From contig BSBN01000809.1 of NCBI GenBank assembly GCA_027924645.1, positions 43,740,001 to 43,804,000 on the forward strand: a stretch of 64,000 bases of DNA. The letters run 5' to 3'. Positions within the stretch are counted from its first letter, which is position 1, and every line of letters starts with the position of its first letter. The translations under genes were made by a program, and so were the position numbers. Under the pieces are notes generated by a model. That model saw only the letters and a program-made list of their open reading frames with translations. It made no database searches and was not told the origin of the DNA. The stretch comes from Cunninghamia lanceolata (Eukaryota; Streptophyta; Pinopsida; Cupressales; Cupressaceae). Positions 35,834 through 48,723 of this stretch are shown here, piece after piece.

Positions 35834-36889
35834 AACTAGCAGTTGCACGGATGAACGCGCAACGGTTTTGCCCATAGGCATTTGTAAAGTAAATGTTTTT
35901 TGAGAAGTGCTTGTGTTTCATGATTTGATGGCATTGCATTGTTTGAGAAAGGTCGTGTAATTTGTGCTATATAGGCATTGTAAGGGAGTATATGTTTGTA
36001 ATGTAAATATTTTTTGAGAAGTTATTGTGTTTCATGACTTGTTGGCATTGTATATTGTTTGAGGAAGGTAGTGTAATTGTGATTTATATGCATTACAAGG
36101 GAGTATCAATTCTCAAAATATAGTGGCTCCTCTTGTTTATATTTATATAGTCAATTTTTTTGCTATCATGCTATGTTTTGCAATTTAAAAATATAGTTTT
36201 TTAATTACATTCAATTGTGTAATAAATAGCTATGTAATATTTTGAGTGACTACATACTACTACTATGACAAACCTTGAAACAAAATTGGATGCACCAAGC
36301 GGATTGTCGAATAGATTTTGTACGTATATTTTAGCCTCATGTTTGTCAAAGAGTGGAAAGCACTATTGAAACTTTAATTGTATAGTGAAATCATTATTCT
36401 TCTCTAAGTAGCGTCATTTTGAAAAGTGTTCGGAAGGTGGAGACCACATTGCATTATATGGTTGACCATGCTTGTTTTCTAGTGTATCTGTCTAGTTGCC
36501 TCCATTGTTTTGAGAGTGTATTAAAACGTAATTGATAGCCTCTAAGTAATTTTAGCGTGTAGGAAAAACATTTATGCAAACAATATTGACTCATCTTTAT
36601 TCTAATATTTGGAGATTTAATACTATAGAGCTACTTCAACTTTGAAGAGACCAATTCAATAGTGAGAAAGCTTAAGGAAAAAATAAATGCAAGTACAAAT
36701 GGGAAGCAACGCCAGCTGGTTCCCAGCTGTCGCTGCTCTTAAAAAATAATAAGAAAACCATACTTTTATAGTCAATGAAAGAAGAATTTCTTCTGTAGAA
36801 TGTGTGTTCATATGTGAAAACAATATTCACCTAGCCAGAGAATAATGTGTGGGATTGGGTGCGATAGGTAGAAAATAAAAACTTCTTAG
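35834..36889 (+). repeat. Dispersed repeat B, copy 2
   Basis: Same strand and order as 25884-26780, with AACTAGCAGTTGCACGG at the start and an end near TAGAAAATAAAAACTTCTTA. It carries an extra segment at about 36385-36578 and a GC-rich insert CCAGCTGGTTCCCAGCTG near 36710-36740. Confidence 0.75.
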
Positions 36890-36939
36890 AATTGAACAAA
36901 AATTGGCTAGTAGGCTCAAAATGATGTCCGAAGGTCCTT

Positions 36940-37035
36940 TGCAAAATTATTTCGGTCCTACTTACAAGAATTGTGATTGTTTAAACTTGCAAAATTATTT
37001 CGGTCCTACTTACAAGAATTGTGATTTTTTAAACT
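36940..37035 (+). repeat. 48-bp tandem duplication
   Basis: TTGCAAAATTATTTCGGTCC and the following 28 bases occur twice (36940-36987 and 36988-37035) with one difference. Being a multiple of three, it repeats 16 codons (LQNYFGPTYKNCDxLN) within a 61-codon ORF at 36903-37088. The ORF itself is not recognised. Confidence 0.85.
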
Positions 37036-37088
37036 TTTTGCAAACCCATCATCACAAATTACCGGCATTAAATTCTCTCAAACGGTGA

Positions 37089-38907
37089 GGAATTTTGCAC
37101 TGATTCCTTTTGAGAATTAGGTGAAATGCTTTCAAAAATCTTCCCCTAAAATGGTTTTTGACCTTCTCATACAGAACTCCGGAAACAATTGTTTATGTAA
37201 AACTGCCCTAAAGACCCTCAATGTGGTGATTCAGCAAAAACTCTAAAAATGCAATTTTAACCATAGGAGATTGTTTCTCACATAGAGAGATTCCAATTGA
37301 AACCCAAAACAAACCAACAATATTTTTGATTGATGTAAAATGTACTGCCCCAATTGGAAACTATGTGGTTTATTGGAAGAAGTTATTCACTTGTAAAAAA
37401 AATGAGTTTGTTTCCTTCTCCCATTATTTTTGTGAATGGAATGAAGTGGTGTATTAGGCATCTCCTATATGATGTTGGGGAGGTGTAACTTGGAGATGAC
37501 TCTTATCCAAAGATTATTGGCTATTAAATCTGAGTCTTGATTTGATTTCTTGATGGACTAGTGAAGGGAATCAATGGTGTACTACATATCCCTAATTTAT
37601 CATGGAACCTACTTTCTATATAAGTAATCTTAATGATTTGAGTACGCAAGCTATTTTCTTAAGTGGAGGGTACAAGATGGTGGGAAGAGATATAGTGCTT
37701 GCTAAGGGTGTTTGTGTAGGAACTATATTTTAGTTATATGCCTAATAACATGTTATTACCAATTATATTTACCCCTTTATTAATAAATTGTTCTCATAAT
37801 TATTAATAACTTTAATTTTATATTACTTATTAAATCTATGTTTCCCCCTTTATTAATAAATTGTTCTTATAGTGATCAATAACTTCAATTTTATATTATT
37901 TTCTATTTTATGAAATCTATTTTTTAATCTATCAGTGAAACATTATTGTTTGAAGCCATAAATTTTATTTTTTAGTTTTTGGAAAGGCCATTCTCTTTAA
38001 TAAAAATCTTAAGTCTAGGTTTTTCATTATATTGATTTGGAATTTTATTTCCAAACCCTAAAACCTAAGGACTAAACATAAGACCTAATCCTAAGTCTTA
38101 AACACTAAGAATTGAGTCTTTGAAGGGCTGAACACTTGAAGTTTTTTGAGTTAAACCTATGTCTAAGTTATTGGCTTTTATATAATCTCTTGCAAAAAAA
38201 TAAATAAAATATTTATTTAGTTTACTTATTTGGATTGCAAATGAGTGTTTGAATTAGGAAGAACTAAGTATTTGTAATTAAGTACAAGAAATTTGAGACA
38301 TAATTTCTCCATTTTGATAAATAAATTTTTAAGATCATAAATAATATATTTTATCATTGAAATTTAATCTAAATACCTTATTTTTTATTTTTTAATCCAC
38401 ATATTTATTAGTATCATTATATAATCTATTATTAATTAGAGTTCTAAATTTTAAACTTTTATTTATTATTTATTTATTCATCCTAAATAAATCATAGTAA
38501 AAAAATTATTTTTTCATTATAAATTAATAAATAGTTATAAAAAAATTATTTTATATTAACAATTTAAATATATTTAATAATTATTGAATGTATAGTTGAG
38601 AAAAAGTTAATATTATATAACTTAAAATAAATCTTTTATATGCACATATCAAATTTTATATGAAAAATTAAGATAAACTAATCTTGTGTCAAAATTCATT
38701 ACTTGTTTAACTTCATATAAATATATTTTGAAAGCAAAGTAAATAAATAATGTTTTAAAAAAAAAAATCAAATAACTTATTTATGATTATGTATTTTATT
38801 TAACTTTTATTATACAACTTTACCTCAAGCTAAAAGGATTTTAAAATAACAAGGTATTTACACATTATTTTAGCAATATGTATTATAAATCATATTGTTA
38901 TAATATT
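37089..38907. other. Intergenic; AT-rich with one small tandem duplication
   Basis: 37089-37740 has moderate complexity and may be decayed TE sequence, but no domain is recognised. 37772-37925 holds a 73-80-bp imperfect tandem duplication (CCCCTTTATTAATAAATTG in each copy). The rest is AT-rich. Confidence 0.5.
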
Positions 38908-40185
38908 TTTATATCACTTTCTAAATTGAAGTATAACATATTTTATAAGTTATAGATTATCTTGGTATTTTTAAGGAGCGTAAAATAAGTTCAAAGTGAA
39001 AATCATACGATGTGGAACTACTAACAACTTAATACATTAATAATTTAACAACATAATTATAAACTATATGCGTAAAATAAGTTCAAAGTGAAAATCATAC
39101 GATATGGAACTACTAACAACTTAATACATTAATAATTTAACAACATAATTATAAACTATAACAAAAAATAATTAACAAAACAAACATCACAAAGGACACA
39201 AAAATCAAACAAAAAATATAAACTTTAACTAATCTTATATCTACGATTTAGTCCATAATACATTAAAAATAGAACTTAATAATCTCTTTCAATATCACTT
39301 TTTAAATTGAAGTATACAAATTTTATAAGTTCTTATTATTATAGATTATCTTGGTATTTTTAAGGAGCGTAAAAATAAGTTCAAAGTGAAAATCATACGA
39401 GGTGGAACTACTAACAACTTAATACATTAATAATTTAACAACATAATTATAAACTATAACAAAAAATTATTAACAAAACAAACATCACAAAGGACACAAA
39501 AATCAAACAAAAAATATAAATTTTAACTAATCTTATATCTACCATTTAGTCCATAATACATTAAAAATAGAACTTAATAATCTCTTTCAATATCACTTTT
39601 TAAATTGAAGTATACAAATTTTATAAGTTCTTATTATTATAGATTATCTTGGTATTTTTAAGGAGCGTAAAAATAAGTTCAATGTGAAAATCGTACGAGG
39701 TGGAACTACTAACAACTTAATACATTAATAATTTAACAACATAATTATAAACTATAACAAAAAATTATTAACAAAACAAACATCACAAAGGACACAAAAA
39801 TAAAACAAAAAATATAAACTTTAACTAATCTTATATCTACCATTTAGTCCATAATACATTAAAAATAGAACTTAATAATCTCTTTCAATATCACTTTTTA
39901 AATTGAAGTATACAAATTTTATAAGTTCTTATTATTATAGATTATCTTGGTATTTTTAAGGAGCGTAAAAATAAGTTCAAAGTGAAAATCATACGAGGTG
40001 GAACTACTAACAACTTAATACATTAATAATTTAACAACATAATTATAAATTATAACAAAAAATTATTAACAAAACAAACATCACAAAGGACACAAAAATC
40101 AAACAAAAAATATAAACTTTAACTAATCTTATATCTACCATTTAGTCCATAATACATTAAAAATATAACTTAATAATCTCTTTCA
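38908..40185 (+). repeat. 298-bp tandem repeat array, about four units
   Basis: Unit starts marked by TTAAGGAGCG lie at 38971, 39360, 39658 and 39956, with a partial unit upstream (38908-38970). The last three spacings are 298, 298 and about 230 (truncated). The first unit is longer (389 bp) because a 92-bp segment is doubled inside it (38979-39070 and 39071-39161). Copies are nearly identical by eye, so the array is recent. No coding content. Confidence 0.9.
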
Positions 40186-41559
40186 AAATGAAAAAAAAAA
40201 CTATTTTTTTTATTTTTAATTTATAAATCAAAACATGTTACATATATATAAATCAAATGCATTAAACCCTAGTATAATTATACAACAAAAATATTTTTCC
40301 ATAATACTAAAAAAAACTTATTAATTATATAAAATTATTTTTTTAATAAAAACATTAAATGAGCTGTCTCAACAGTTAACCCATAAACCACATTTATTTT
40401 TCCATTTGAAAAAACTGAAAAAAAAAATGTTATGTGATTGTCACGTAAAATTTGAAGGCGATGAGTTCCATTCCCACGGTGAAAAAACAAAACAATAATT
40501 TTCATACGATTAATTTATGTGTGCCATACTGTCAAATAAATGTAAGATGAGGTGGAGTTACCTGGCAGCTGAAATTGTCTGCACGTATAAGCTTCACCGG
40601 CCCGGCTTCCTTTAATTCACATTGGAAAACGAAGTGACGAAAACAAAAACCCAGAATAATAAATTTCCCAGTGCCGCCGACAAATTTCCGGACCGAAAGG
40701 CTGACAATTTTCCGGCGTGAGACAATTTTCCGGGACAAAAATATCCCACATATAAACCTATCGGCTAATAAATTAATTAAAAATTAAAAAGGAAGATCAC
40801 AAAGTGAAGTATTATTTTAAAGCGGAAGTCAAATAAATGGTGAAACTACAGTTTCGTGGAAGGGCTATCTTGGGTAAGTGTGTCTATGAAAACCCGTCTT
40901 CTTTTGACTTGAAGGTTTTCTCATTCGAATAATTGCTGTCAGTTATACCTAGCTCAGCACTGAATAATTTCTTGGAATTTCTAGTTCAATCTTTTAAAGT
41001 CAAGTCAGAATAAGATTTAACTTGACTCCAAGGCTAACTAGAAAACGTTTCCAATACGAACATTCAATCTCTATAGATACCGAAACAGTCTGTGTCTAAG
41101 CATACATCAATATTAAATGAAGTTGTGGGTCCAATTTACAATTCTCAACTAAGAGTAGTCGTCTACCGTACTCAACAAGGAAATGCAGACTTTTTCGTAA
41201 CAACATTACAAATTTGCAATGGATCAATTATTACGATGTGAAAAGCATTCATTGTATTACCTTTCAATGCAAATCTCATCCTAGTTACGTAGCCGTAATA
41301 ACCAAACCATTCCAATGGTAAATTATGAAAAATCAACTCTCCACTTAATTAATAGGAAACTTCTTTAAAGGAATTTTTAAGAAGAAAAATGTAGAAGTTG
41401 ATAAACATGTTTAAAAACTAATTTAATTATTTTGATATTTTTAATTAAAAATATTTTAGATTTTAAATGGTACATAAATGTAACAAAATAAAGAAAAATA
41501 AAGAGAAAGCAAAGTACAGTGAGCTGTCTACAATATAAAAAAATGTTAATGAAAGTGAT
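40186..41559. other. Intergenic, includes repeat E copy 2
   Basis: AT-rich to about 40600; repeat E copy 2 at 40620-40770; then mixed single-copy-looking sequence (40860-41330) without recognisable coding. Confidence 0.5.
40620..40770 (+). repeat. Repeat E copy 2
   Basis: GACAAATTTCCGGACCG, GACAATTTTCCGG, GGGACAAAAATATCCC and CACATATAAACCTATCGGC in the same order as 35697-35830. Confidence 0.65.
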
Positions 41560-42480
41560 AGTCAAAAGTAATTATAAATAAACTACATGAGATAGTTTTC
41601 AACTCTTTTATAATTCAACACAAGATTGTATATGCATAGAAAAATCTCAAACATTTGCAAGCCTTATGAAAAACGTATTTATTTTCTTGCTTTTCACATA
41701 TTGGAACACTCTAAAATTTTAAGTAAATATAAATCTAAAATCCTGGACACTATTGCCAAAACTATGTTTAAACATCCAATAATTTAAGCAGTGTTTACAT
41801 CTCGAAATTATATCAATATTTTGGCTTGTGCATTACCTTTATCACTTAAACAAAAAGACATCAAAGTTTTTGCCATTAATTTTCCTAGTAGAAAATAAAA
41901 AGATTGATGGTTTTGAGTGACTTCATCTATAAAGTGCCCATGACAAATAAAATATATCATAGGTTTATAAACCCCCCAAAACCAAACACAATAATTCATA
42001 TAAATGTACCATAAAATCAAATGTAAAATAATTTAAATGAAGAATTTAAACCTTTCAAATATAATTCCTTTAATGCTTACCAAGAACGAATGAAGAAAAT
42101 TTTGAAACCCTAATCTTTAAAACCCTAGCAATCATGATAGTAATTCTTGTGTTATTTGACAAGAAATGAAAAATCATTACAATAATGTGTCAAAGCATAA
42201 CAATAAAATATAAAATTATAATTATAGGAATATGAAAAGAAGAAAGAAATGCATGATATTATAGAGGAGCCATTTCACCTAAATAATAGGTGATCACTTA
42301 AATTCCAATGAACATTTGTAATTTTTACAATGGTTTTTTAAAAAGTCACAATTAATATTTATTTGACCTATATAAAAATTTAAATAAAAAGTCAAAATAT
42401 TCAATTAATAGTATTTGATATAAATGATATTTTTTATATTTATTTTTAAAATATCCATATTATATATTTCAATTATTTTC
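41560..42480 (+). repeat. Dispersed repeat D, copy 2
   Basis: Aligns in the same orientation to 2940-4100 with many differences; it lacks the 105-bp duplication. No coding content. Confidence 0.6.
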
Positions 42481-42829
42481 AATAACAAATAAAAAATATA
42501 TTTTATTTTATAAAAACATAAAAGAAAAACTTTTAGTTAATTGAGTAGTACCAATAATTACAATTAAGTAAAGAGTTTCCATCTAATAGTTAAAAAAATA
42601 GTGTAGATAGTGTAGTTGTTGTGCATACTTGAGGAAAGCATGTCAGTAATAGATAGCAAAGAACCTAGAAGAGTTATGGGATAAAACGATTTTAGTTCAT
42701 GGAAAGGTAGGGAAAAATATTAATTAAATAATAAAATATTATATAATTAATAAATATGTCGAATAATATGATAATTACTCAAATTATGTTGATTAATTAT
42801 AGTGGAAAGGGGTAAAAAATGGCATGACC

Positions 42830-43420
42830 ATTTTTAGGTGTCTAAGTTGAGCCCATTCACTAGCTTCTCAAGACAATATTGAGTTATCAAGAACGTACTT
42901 GCTTCCAAGAAACACTATTTATTTTGATCTTACTTTATGTTGAACCATAGGCTTTATTTGTATAGCTAATGCCTTCTCTATGATTTTGTAATAGGTGGTT
43001 AATAATGTAATTGGTCACCAATGAGATATGGTGTTTGCATTTTTCCCTTTAGATAGAAGTTTGATTAAACCTCTATTGATGTTGGGACCCAAATATTCTT
43101 TCTCAAAGGCCTCCAAATGTATAAAATAGAAGTCATCCTTGATATGATATGATGCCATATAGCTTGATAAAGTCCCATCAATATTTGGGCTTTTATTAGA
43201 TGCCATAGAGAAAAGAGCATATTCTAATTCTTCCAAGTAGAGAATGTGATCAAGAACCAACTATAGCTAGGATCAATTTGGTTGATACAATTTTTAACAA
43301 TCTCTTCCATATGTTGAATATCATTCCAATGATGTTCCTCTTGAAAAGTTTCTCATTTAAATTCTAAAATAACATGAGTTTTGACAAAAGATGTTTTCAA
43401 CTCTATGTATGACTATTGTT
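42830..43420 (-). pseudogene. LINE reverse-transcriptase fragment
   Basis: On the minus strand from about 43410 downward the translation resembles the linker and start of RT in plant LINEs: ELEYALFSMASNKSP, IDG, LGPNINRGLIKLLSKGKN, ISHW then PITLLTTYYKIIEKALA, and near the end YVLDN and EASEWAQ. Stops at 43015-43017 (TGA, where the family has Arg before PI) and further on (TAA, TGA) and a frameshift near 43260 show it is dead. It belongs to a different LINE lineage from A and C. Confidence 0.75.
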
Positions 43421-44099
43421 TTGTGCTTTATGATTTCTTTATTATTTTTGTGAATATAGGGGGTCCTTGAACAAGGAACATTTTAACTTGCACCCCATGA
43501 TTTCTTTATTATTTTTTTATTTTTCTTGACTAGGCCATTTATCTATCTCTTAAATAGAGAATAGGGGAGAGGTCTCAGTACCCATGCACGCTAACTTCGT
43601 GCATGTCAAGCTCCTAAACAATACATCAAATTTTCAAAAAAAACAACATATCTCTATACTTGAATTAAGAGCTTGAAGCTAATGTTGGGGGTTTTGAGTA
43701 TCAAGATGTAGCCTAAACAACTTGTCTTTGCTGCGCTGTCCAAAAACACACCCAAAAAAGTTAAATTGGAGCATGTGCACCAAGAGATATAGTAGCACTT
43801 GCACCCATAGGAAGTTCAAGGAATACGTCAATAAGAACCGACTACTTTAGAAATTTTCCAACGTGAATTCCCAACACTATAATGTTCACATATAAAAGCC
43901 TATTGACTAATTACCAATCACCCTTTACCCTATCCCTGTTTTGTGGATGTAGTATGGTCTGCTTTTTATCAGTGATCGCAAAAACAGGGCTTAAATTTGA
44001 CAATTGTATAGTTGTATTTAATGATTTTAGTTGTAAAATACAATAAAAATAAATATTTGACTATATTGATATACAAGTAATTTATTTTTAAAACTGTTA
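43421..44099. other. Intergenic with a CACATATAA motif
   Basis: Includes a perfect 8-bp inverted repeat CATGCACG/CGTGCATG (43583-43605) and a motif at 43887-43910 (CACATATAAAAGCCTATTGA) shared with three other sites. No gene is seen. Confidence 0.5.
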
Positions 44100-45126
44100 A
44101 AAAAACAATCAATATGAAAATCTGAGTGTATATATATATCTTAGATTTGTTTTTTAATAGAATATATCTCAAATATTTTATATTTATTTTTTAATAGAAT
44201 ACATCCAACCAAATTTTTAGATTTGTTTTTATGAATATAATTATATATTCATTTTAAATATATATCTTTTAGATTTGTTTTTTAATAGAATATATCCCAA
44301 TTTTTTAGATTTATTTTTTATGAATATAATTATATATTCATTTTAAATATATATCTTTTAGATTTGTTTTTTAATAGAACATATTTCAAATTTTTAGATT
44401 TGTTTTTTATGAATATAATTATATATTCATTGTAAATTATATAATATATATTTTTTCCATTTATTTTTAAATTTTTTAATAGAACTTTTATTATTTAAGA
44501 AAAATTTTCCAAATAGATTTATTTTTTATAGAATATATTCATTCTAATTTTTTGCTTTTATTTTTAATTTTTTAATAGCAATGTCTATTATTTAAGAAAT
44601 AGATTTGTTTTTTATAAAATATATTCATTCTAAATTTTTAGTTTTTTGCTTTTATTTTTAAATTTTTTAATAGGAACTTCTATTATTTAAGAAATAGATT
44701 TGTTTTTTATAAAATATATTCATTCTAAACTTCTAATTTTTTGCTTTTATTTTTAAATTTTTTAATAGGAACTTCTATTATTTAAAAAAAAATTCTTTAT
44801 ATTTATTTTTTTTAATAAAATATTTTATTTATCTTAGGTTTTTTCACTTGGTAAAGTATTCACCGATTTAAGTTTTGAATTGAGAAAGCTTCAACTTTAT
44901 ATATAAAATTTTGACTTTCATTTAAAAAAATTAATTTTTTGCTTTTATTTTTAAATTTTTTAATAGGAACTTCTATTATTTAAAAAAAATTCTTTATATT
45001 TATTTTTTTTAATAAAATATTTTATTTATCTTAAGTTTTTTCACTTGGTAAAGTATTCACGGATTTAAGTTTTGAATTGAGAAAGCTTCAACTTTATATA
45101 TAAAATTTTGACTTTCATTAAAAAAA
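44100..45126 (+). repeat. AT-rich nested tandem repeats
   Basis: 44150-44440 holds about three units of about 89 bp (TTTTAGATTTGTTTTTTA with ATATATTCATTTTAAAT). 44480-44760 holds about three units of about 95 bp (TTTTTAATAGGAACTTCTAT). A 195-bp segment at about 44738-44932 is repeated nearly exactly at 44935-45126 (CACTTGGTAAAGTATTCAC in both). Confidence 0.75.
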
Positions 45127-46134
45127 TTAATTGTCACGTGACAGAGAATACTGAAGATTACACTGTAGGAAAAAAATTCCTTGACAGGCAAGGTGGACTG
45201 TCAAATTTAAGCCATGTTCGAAAGGAACGTCTTTCGCGGTCGGCACTCGGCAGTGGCACGACAAATATTTGTGGAAAGATAATGGCCGAGATTTATGTCT
45301 TCTGATCAAACTATTCAATGGTGGAAATAATTGGAATGATAAATAATCCGACGGAAATTGAATGACAATTTACACAGTGATTTTGAAATATTGACACAGC
45401 ATTTTCTTGTTTGACACGGCAACAATAATTTCCGGGGATTTCAAGCAGAGGATTTCGTCAGTCCCGCAAAATGGTCAGACACCGAGAAAAGAGTGGAAAA
45501 AAAACAATGGACGTCACTAGCGAGTGCTGACCACGAAAGACTTTCACTTCAAATTGCGATCGTTGATGAAAAGCAGATCATACGACAAACAGAAAGCGGT
45601 AATAATATCTCTGTTTTGAGAGACAGATGTATGGTAACCAAAGGAAAAGAACAAAAATAAGAAAGAATCACGGAGTACAAAACATTATACTCATACAGAG
45701 TAGATAATATCTTTCGTCAAAACTTCGAGCAGGAGCAGGAAACTTCGCAGACGAGGAAATACAATGTGTGAAAAAACTATTCAATGTTCGCCAATAAGCA
45801 GAGGGATTCGTCAGTCCCGTGAAATGATCAGATGCCGAGAAATGAGTGCTAAAAAAGTCTGACAGAGTTTGCATGGACGTCACTTCAAATCGTGATCGCT
45901 GACATAACGCAATCAATCCAGGGGTGGACAAGTCAAATTTTCCCCGTTCATGGAACCCGTATATTCGGGAAAATAATAAAGAAATCATGGCGTACAAAGC
46001 ATTATTAGAAAAAATCAAAACTCATCAGAGGGTAAGCAGGAATATCGAGCAGGAGCAGGAAACTTCGTACCACGAGCTGGAAGTTCCAAGCAAATTTCAC
46101 TTGTGAGCAAACTATACAATGTTTGCCAATAAGC
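45127..46134 (+). repeat. GC-richer island with a diverged 350-bp tandem duplication
   Basis: Unit 1 (45445-45797) and unit 2 (45798-46134) share GATTTCGTCAGTCCCG or GGATTCGTCAGTCCCG, ATGGACGTCACT, GGAGTACAAAACATTATA or GCGTACAAAGCATTATTA, CGAGCAGGAGCAGGAAACTT and CCAATAAGCA in the same order. ORFs of 60-116 codons cross it on both strands but none is recognised. It contrasts sharply with its AT-rich neighbours. Confidence 0.65.
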
Positions 46135-48723
46135 AATAGGAGTAAGATAAATACAAATAATGCTAGTTCAATGGGTTAACATAAAACGGGGGACTATGAG
46201 ATTATAAATTTTATTAAAAAAACAATAATTAAATTTAATGAATATAACAATTAATATAATCTAATTAAGAGTTATAATATATTATATATTATATGATAAA
46301 ATTTAAGAAGAAAGAAATAATACAATTGATTTTCATTGATAGTTATTTATTGTTTGATTGAAATTTTGAATATTAGTTCATAAATGTTTAAAATTTGACA
46401 TGTTGGAAGAAGAATGATGAAATTTAGGTTAGTTTGTTCTTAGAATTTGTTTATGGGGTCAAGGTAACATTTGTGAGAGTGACCTTTTGTTACAGATTTG
46501 AACATTTTCTGTGGGATTGAACATGTAGCCTTCAAATATTTCGAACATTTAACGAGACTTCACTTGATATTTGTACCTATAATGAAGGGACTTAGTGGTA
46601 TTGAAGAATATTTTGGAACTTTCTATGTCAATGCATAATCCTTGAGACTTCCTTGATTACAATCAAGCCTCATTGATTAATTCAATCATTTTGATAAGAT
46701 TAGAACACAACAAGCACTAAATGACAATGATAATGATATGATTTTGATGACACTAGGTGATTGAGGCTTGAAAATTGATGCAACAAAACGTAATGTAATG
46801 GATGTAAAGTGACCTAGTGCAAGAACTAGGGTTTCATTATTTGTTGATGTGAAGGTTGATGTGGCTAATGCAAGTGACTGAGTAATGACTACGAGCTAAT
46901 GTCTAGTGACATATGAATGTGATGGGCTTTTCCTAAAGAATCCCTAACAATTTTCATTGTGTGTCTAGAAGATTCATAAGAAATGTGTGAACGTTTGTAG
47001 TAGTTTCTTGTTTATTGTTTTCTTTTGGAGTAACTGTAGGATCTTCTTAAGCAATTTTTTCTTTTGCAAGATTTACAAGGATTTCATCTTTATGTTCTTC
47101 TTTGACATTTTTCTTGACTTTGATTGTGAGATGCTAGGTTGTAAAATTTGAAATATGAGAAGCAATCTAATTATAACATGAAAAATTCAACCTAATTTTA
47201 AACATTGAAAAAAATGAAGAATTCTACATCATCTAGTGCACACTATAATTGATACAAAAGGTGACAATCTTGGAGAAGTCAAAGTTTGATAAGTCCCACT
47301 TATCTTATACTAAGATTCATGATATGGTTGGAAAATAGAGTGGATAGGAGGAGTTCATGACTACTTTTTTAAATTAGGTATCAAAGTGATGTGATCATGT
47401 TACATACTAGTGTATCATTGACACATAATATGATTGTGTTATAACATGAACATTTTATGGCTCAACTATATGATCAATTATGTAATAATTTTTTTTTCTA
47501 AATTTGACTTAAAACATGATTTAGCCACTTTTTGGCTCCCATATATACGCACTTACCCACTTAACTAGACCCAAAAGTAAATCGAACATAACCTACATTA
47601 TTTGTCTATCATGTTTTCCTTTAGATAAGGATTCTTCACTTAGCTAAGTAATAGTGAGTCACCCTCCACCACACCCAAGCCACACTAAGCAACCCTCATG
47701 CTAGACCTAAAACCAACCCTACTATTAGAATTGCAACTATATATTAGCCCACTTAACAACCATAACCAATTCAAATTCAACTTAAAATTCCATGCCATAA
47801 AAAGGCATCAAAATGGAGGTGATAATAAATCACATATGTGTCAACATAAGGGAAAACGTTTCCAACCTATAATTATTATATTAAGGGAGAAATTTATACC
47901 ATATGAAAAAATATAATTACTTGCTAGGGATCACATAAATATTGGTATTTCTACTTTATGGAGGGAAAAAATCCAAACTATCACTACAAAGGATTGAAAA
48001 TAGAGCAAGATACATGTTGAAGATGATGGAAAGTTAGAAGACTTTAAAACATAAAGAAAGAATAAAAATAATGATTATACCTTAAATCTTCAACACTCCA
48101 TTCTCCTTGATAAGGTGGAGGAATGCATGCACCCAAGAAACAATTCCTAGCTATACCTAATGCAAACTGAATGTGGATTGCTCTATTCTAACCAGTACAA
48201 GTGAAGGTAAGGATTTGGAAATGAGATGAGAAGAATTGGTTAAGATTTTGGCATAAATTGGATGCTTGAAGACTTGTTGCAAAATGCTTGGAGATGGCTT
48301 GTATTTATAGATTTTTGGAAGATTTTTTATCAATGGTAGAGGTTTGAAATGGAGATCTAGGGGTGGAGTTTTTATAGTGAAATCAAAACTAGGGTTGCAT
48401 CATCAATATTGGAGGGCTCACAATATTTTGGAATTTTAAATTCCACCTTGGGAAGGCTTTGCATTAATTAAGATAATGACTTATGAATGAATTAAAAATT
48501 CATTTGTGTGGGAGAGAGTGAATTAAAAATTAGATTTTATAGATGAATGGGATGAGAATTGACACATGCATGGATTTGGAAAGGTGAGGTGGAGACATGT
48601 GTGAGATTTATTATTTAAATAATGCTCTTGCATGAATGAGGATATATGAGGTGGAGAGACATGTGACTCCCCTTTTTAATTTTTTAATCAAGTGTGGGGA
48701 GATGGGATAATGAGAGGTTAAGC
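46135..48723. other. Intergenic, no gene recognised
   Basis: Mixed AT-rich sequence. ORFs are short and unconvincing. No TE domain is seen. Confidence 0.5.

Noticed and set aside
38908..40185. CRISPR-like array at the 298-bp repeats
   Set aside because: The window is plant nuclear DNA; units are long, contiguous and without short repeats separated by unique spacers.
35582..40738. Two minus-strand ORFs beginning with similar MSRK peptides (35582-35800 and 40532-40738)
   Set aside because: The similarity is confined to the CCGG-word DNA repeat and the rest of the peptides differ, so this is a DNA repeat rather than a gene family.
43583..43605. CATGCACG/CGTGCATG inverted repeat as a terminator or transposon end
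   Set aside because: A single 8-bp inverted repeat with no partner or target duplication; too little to support a function.
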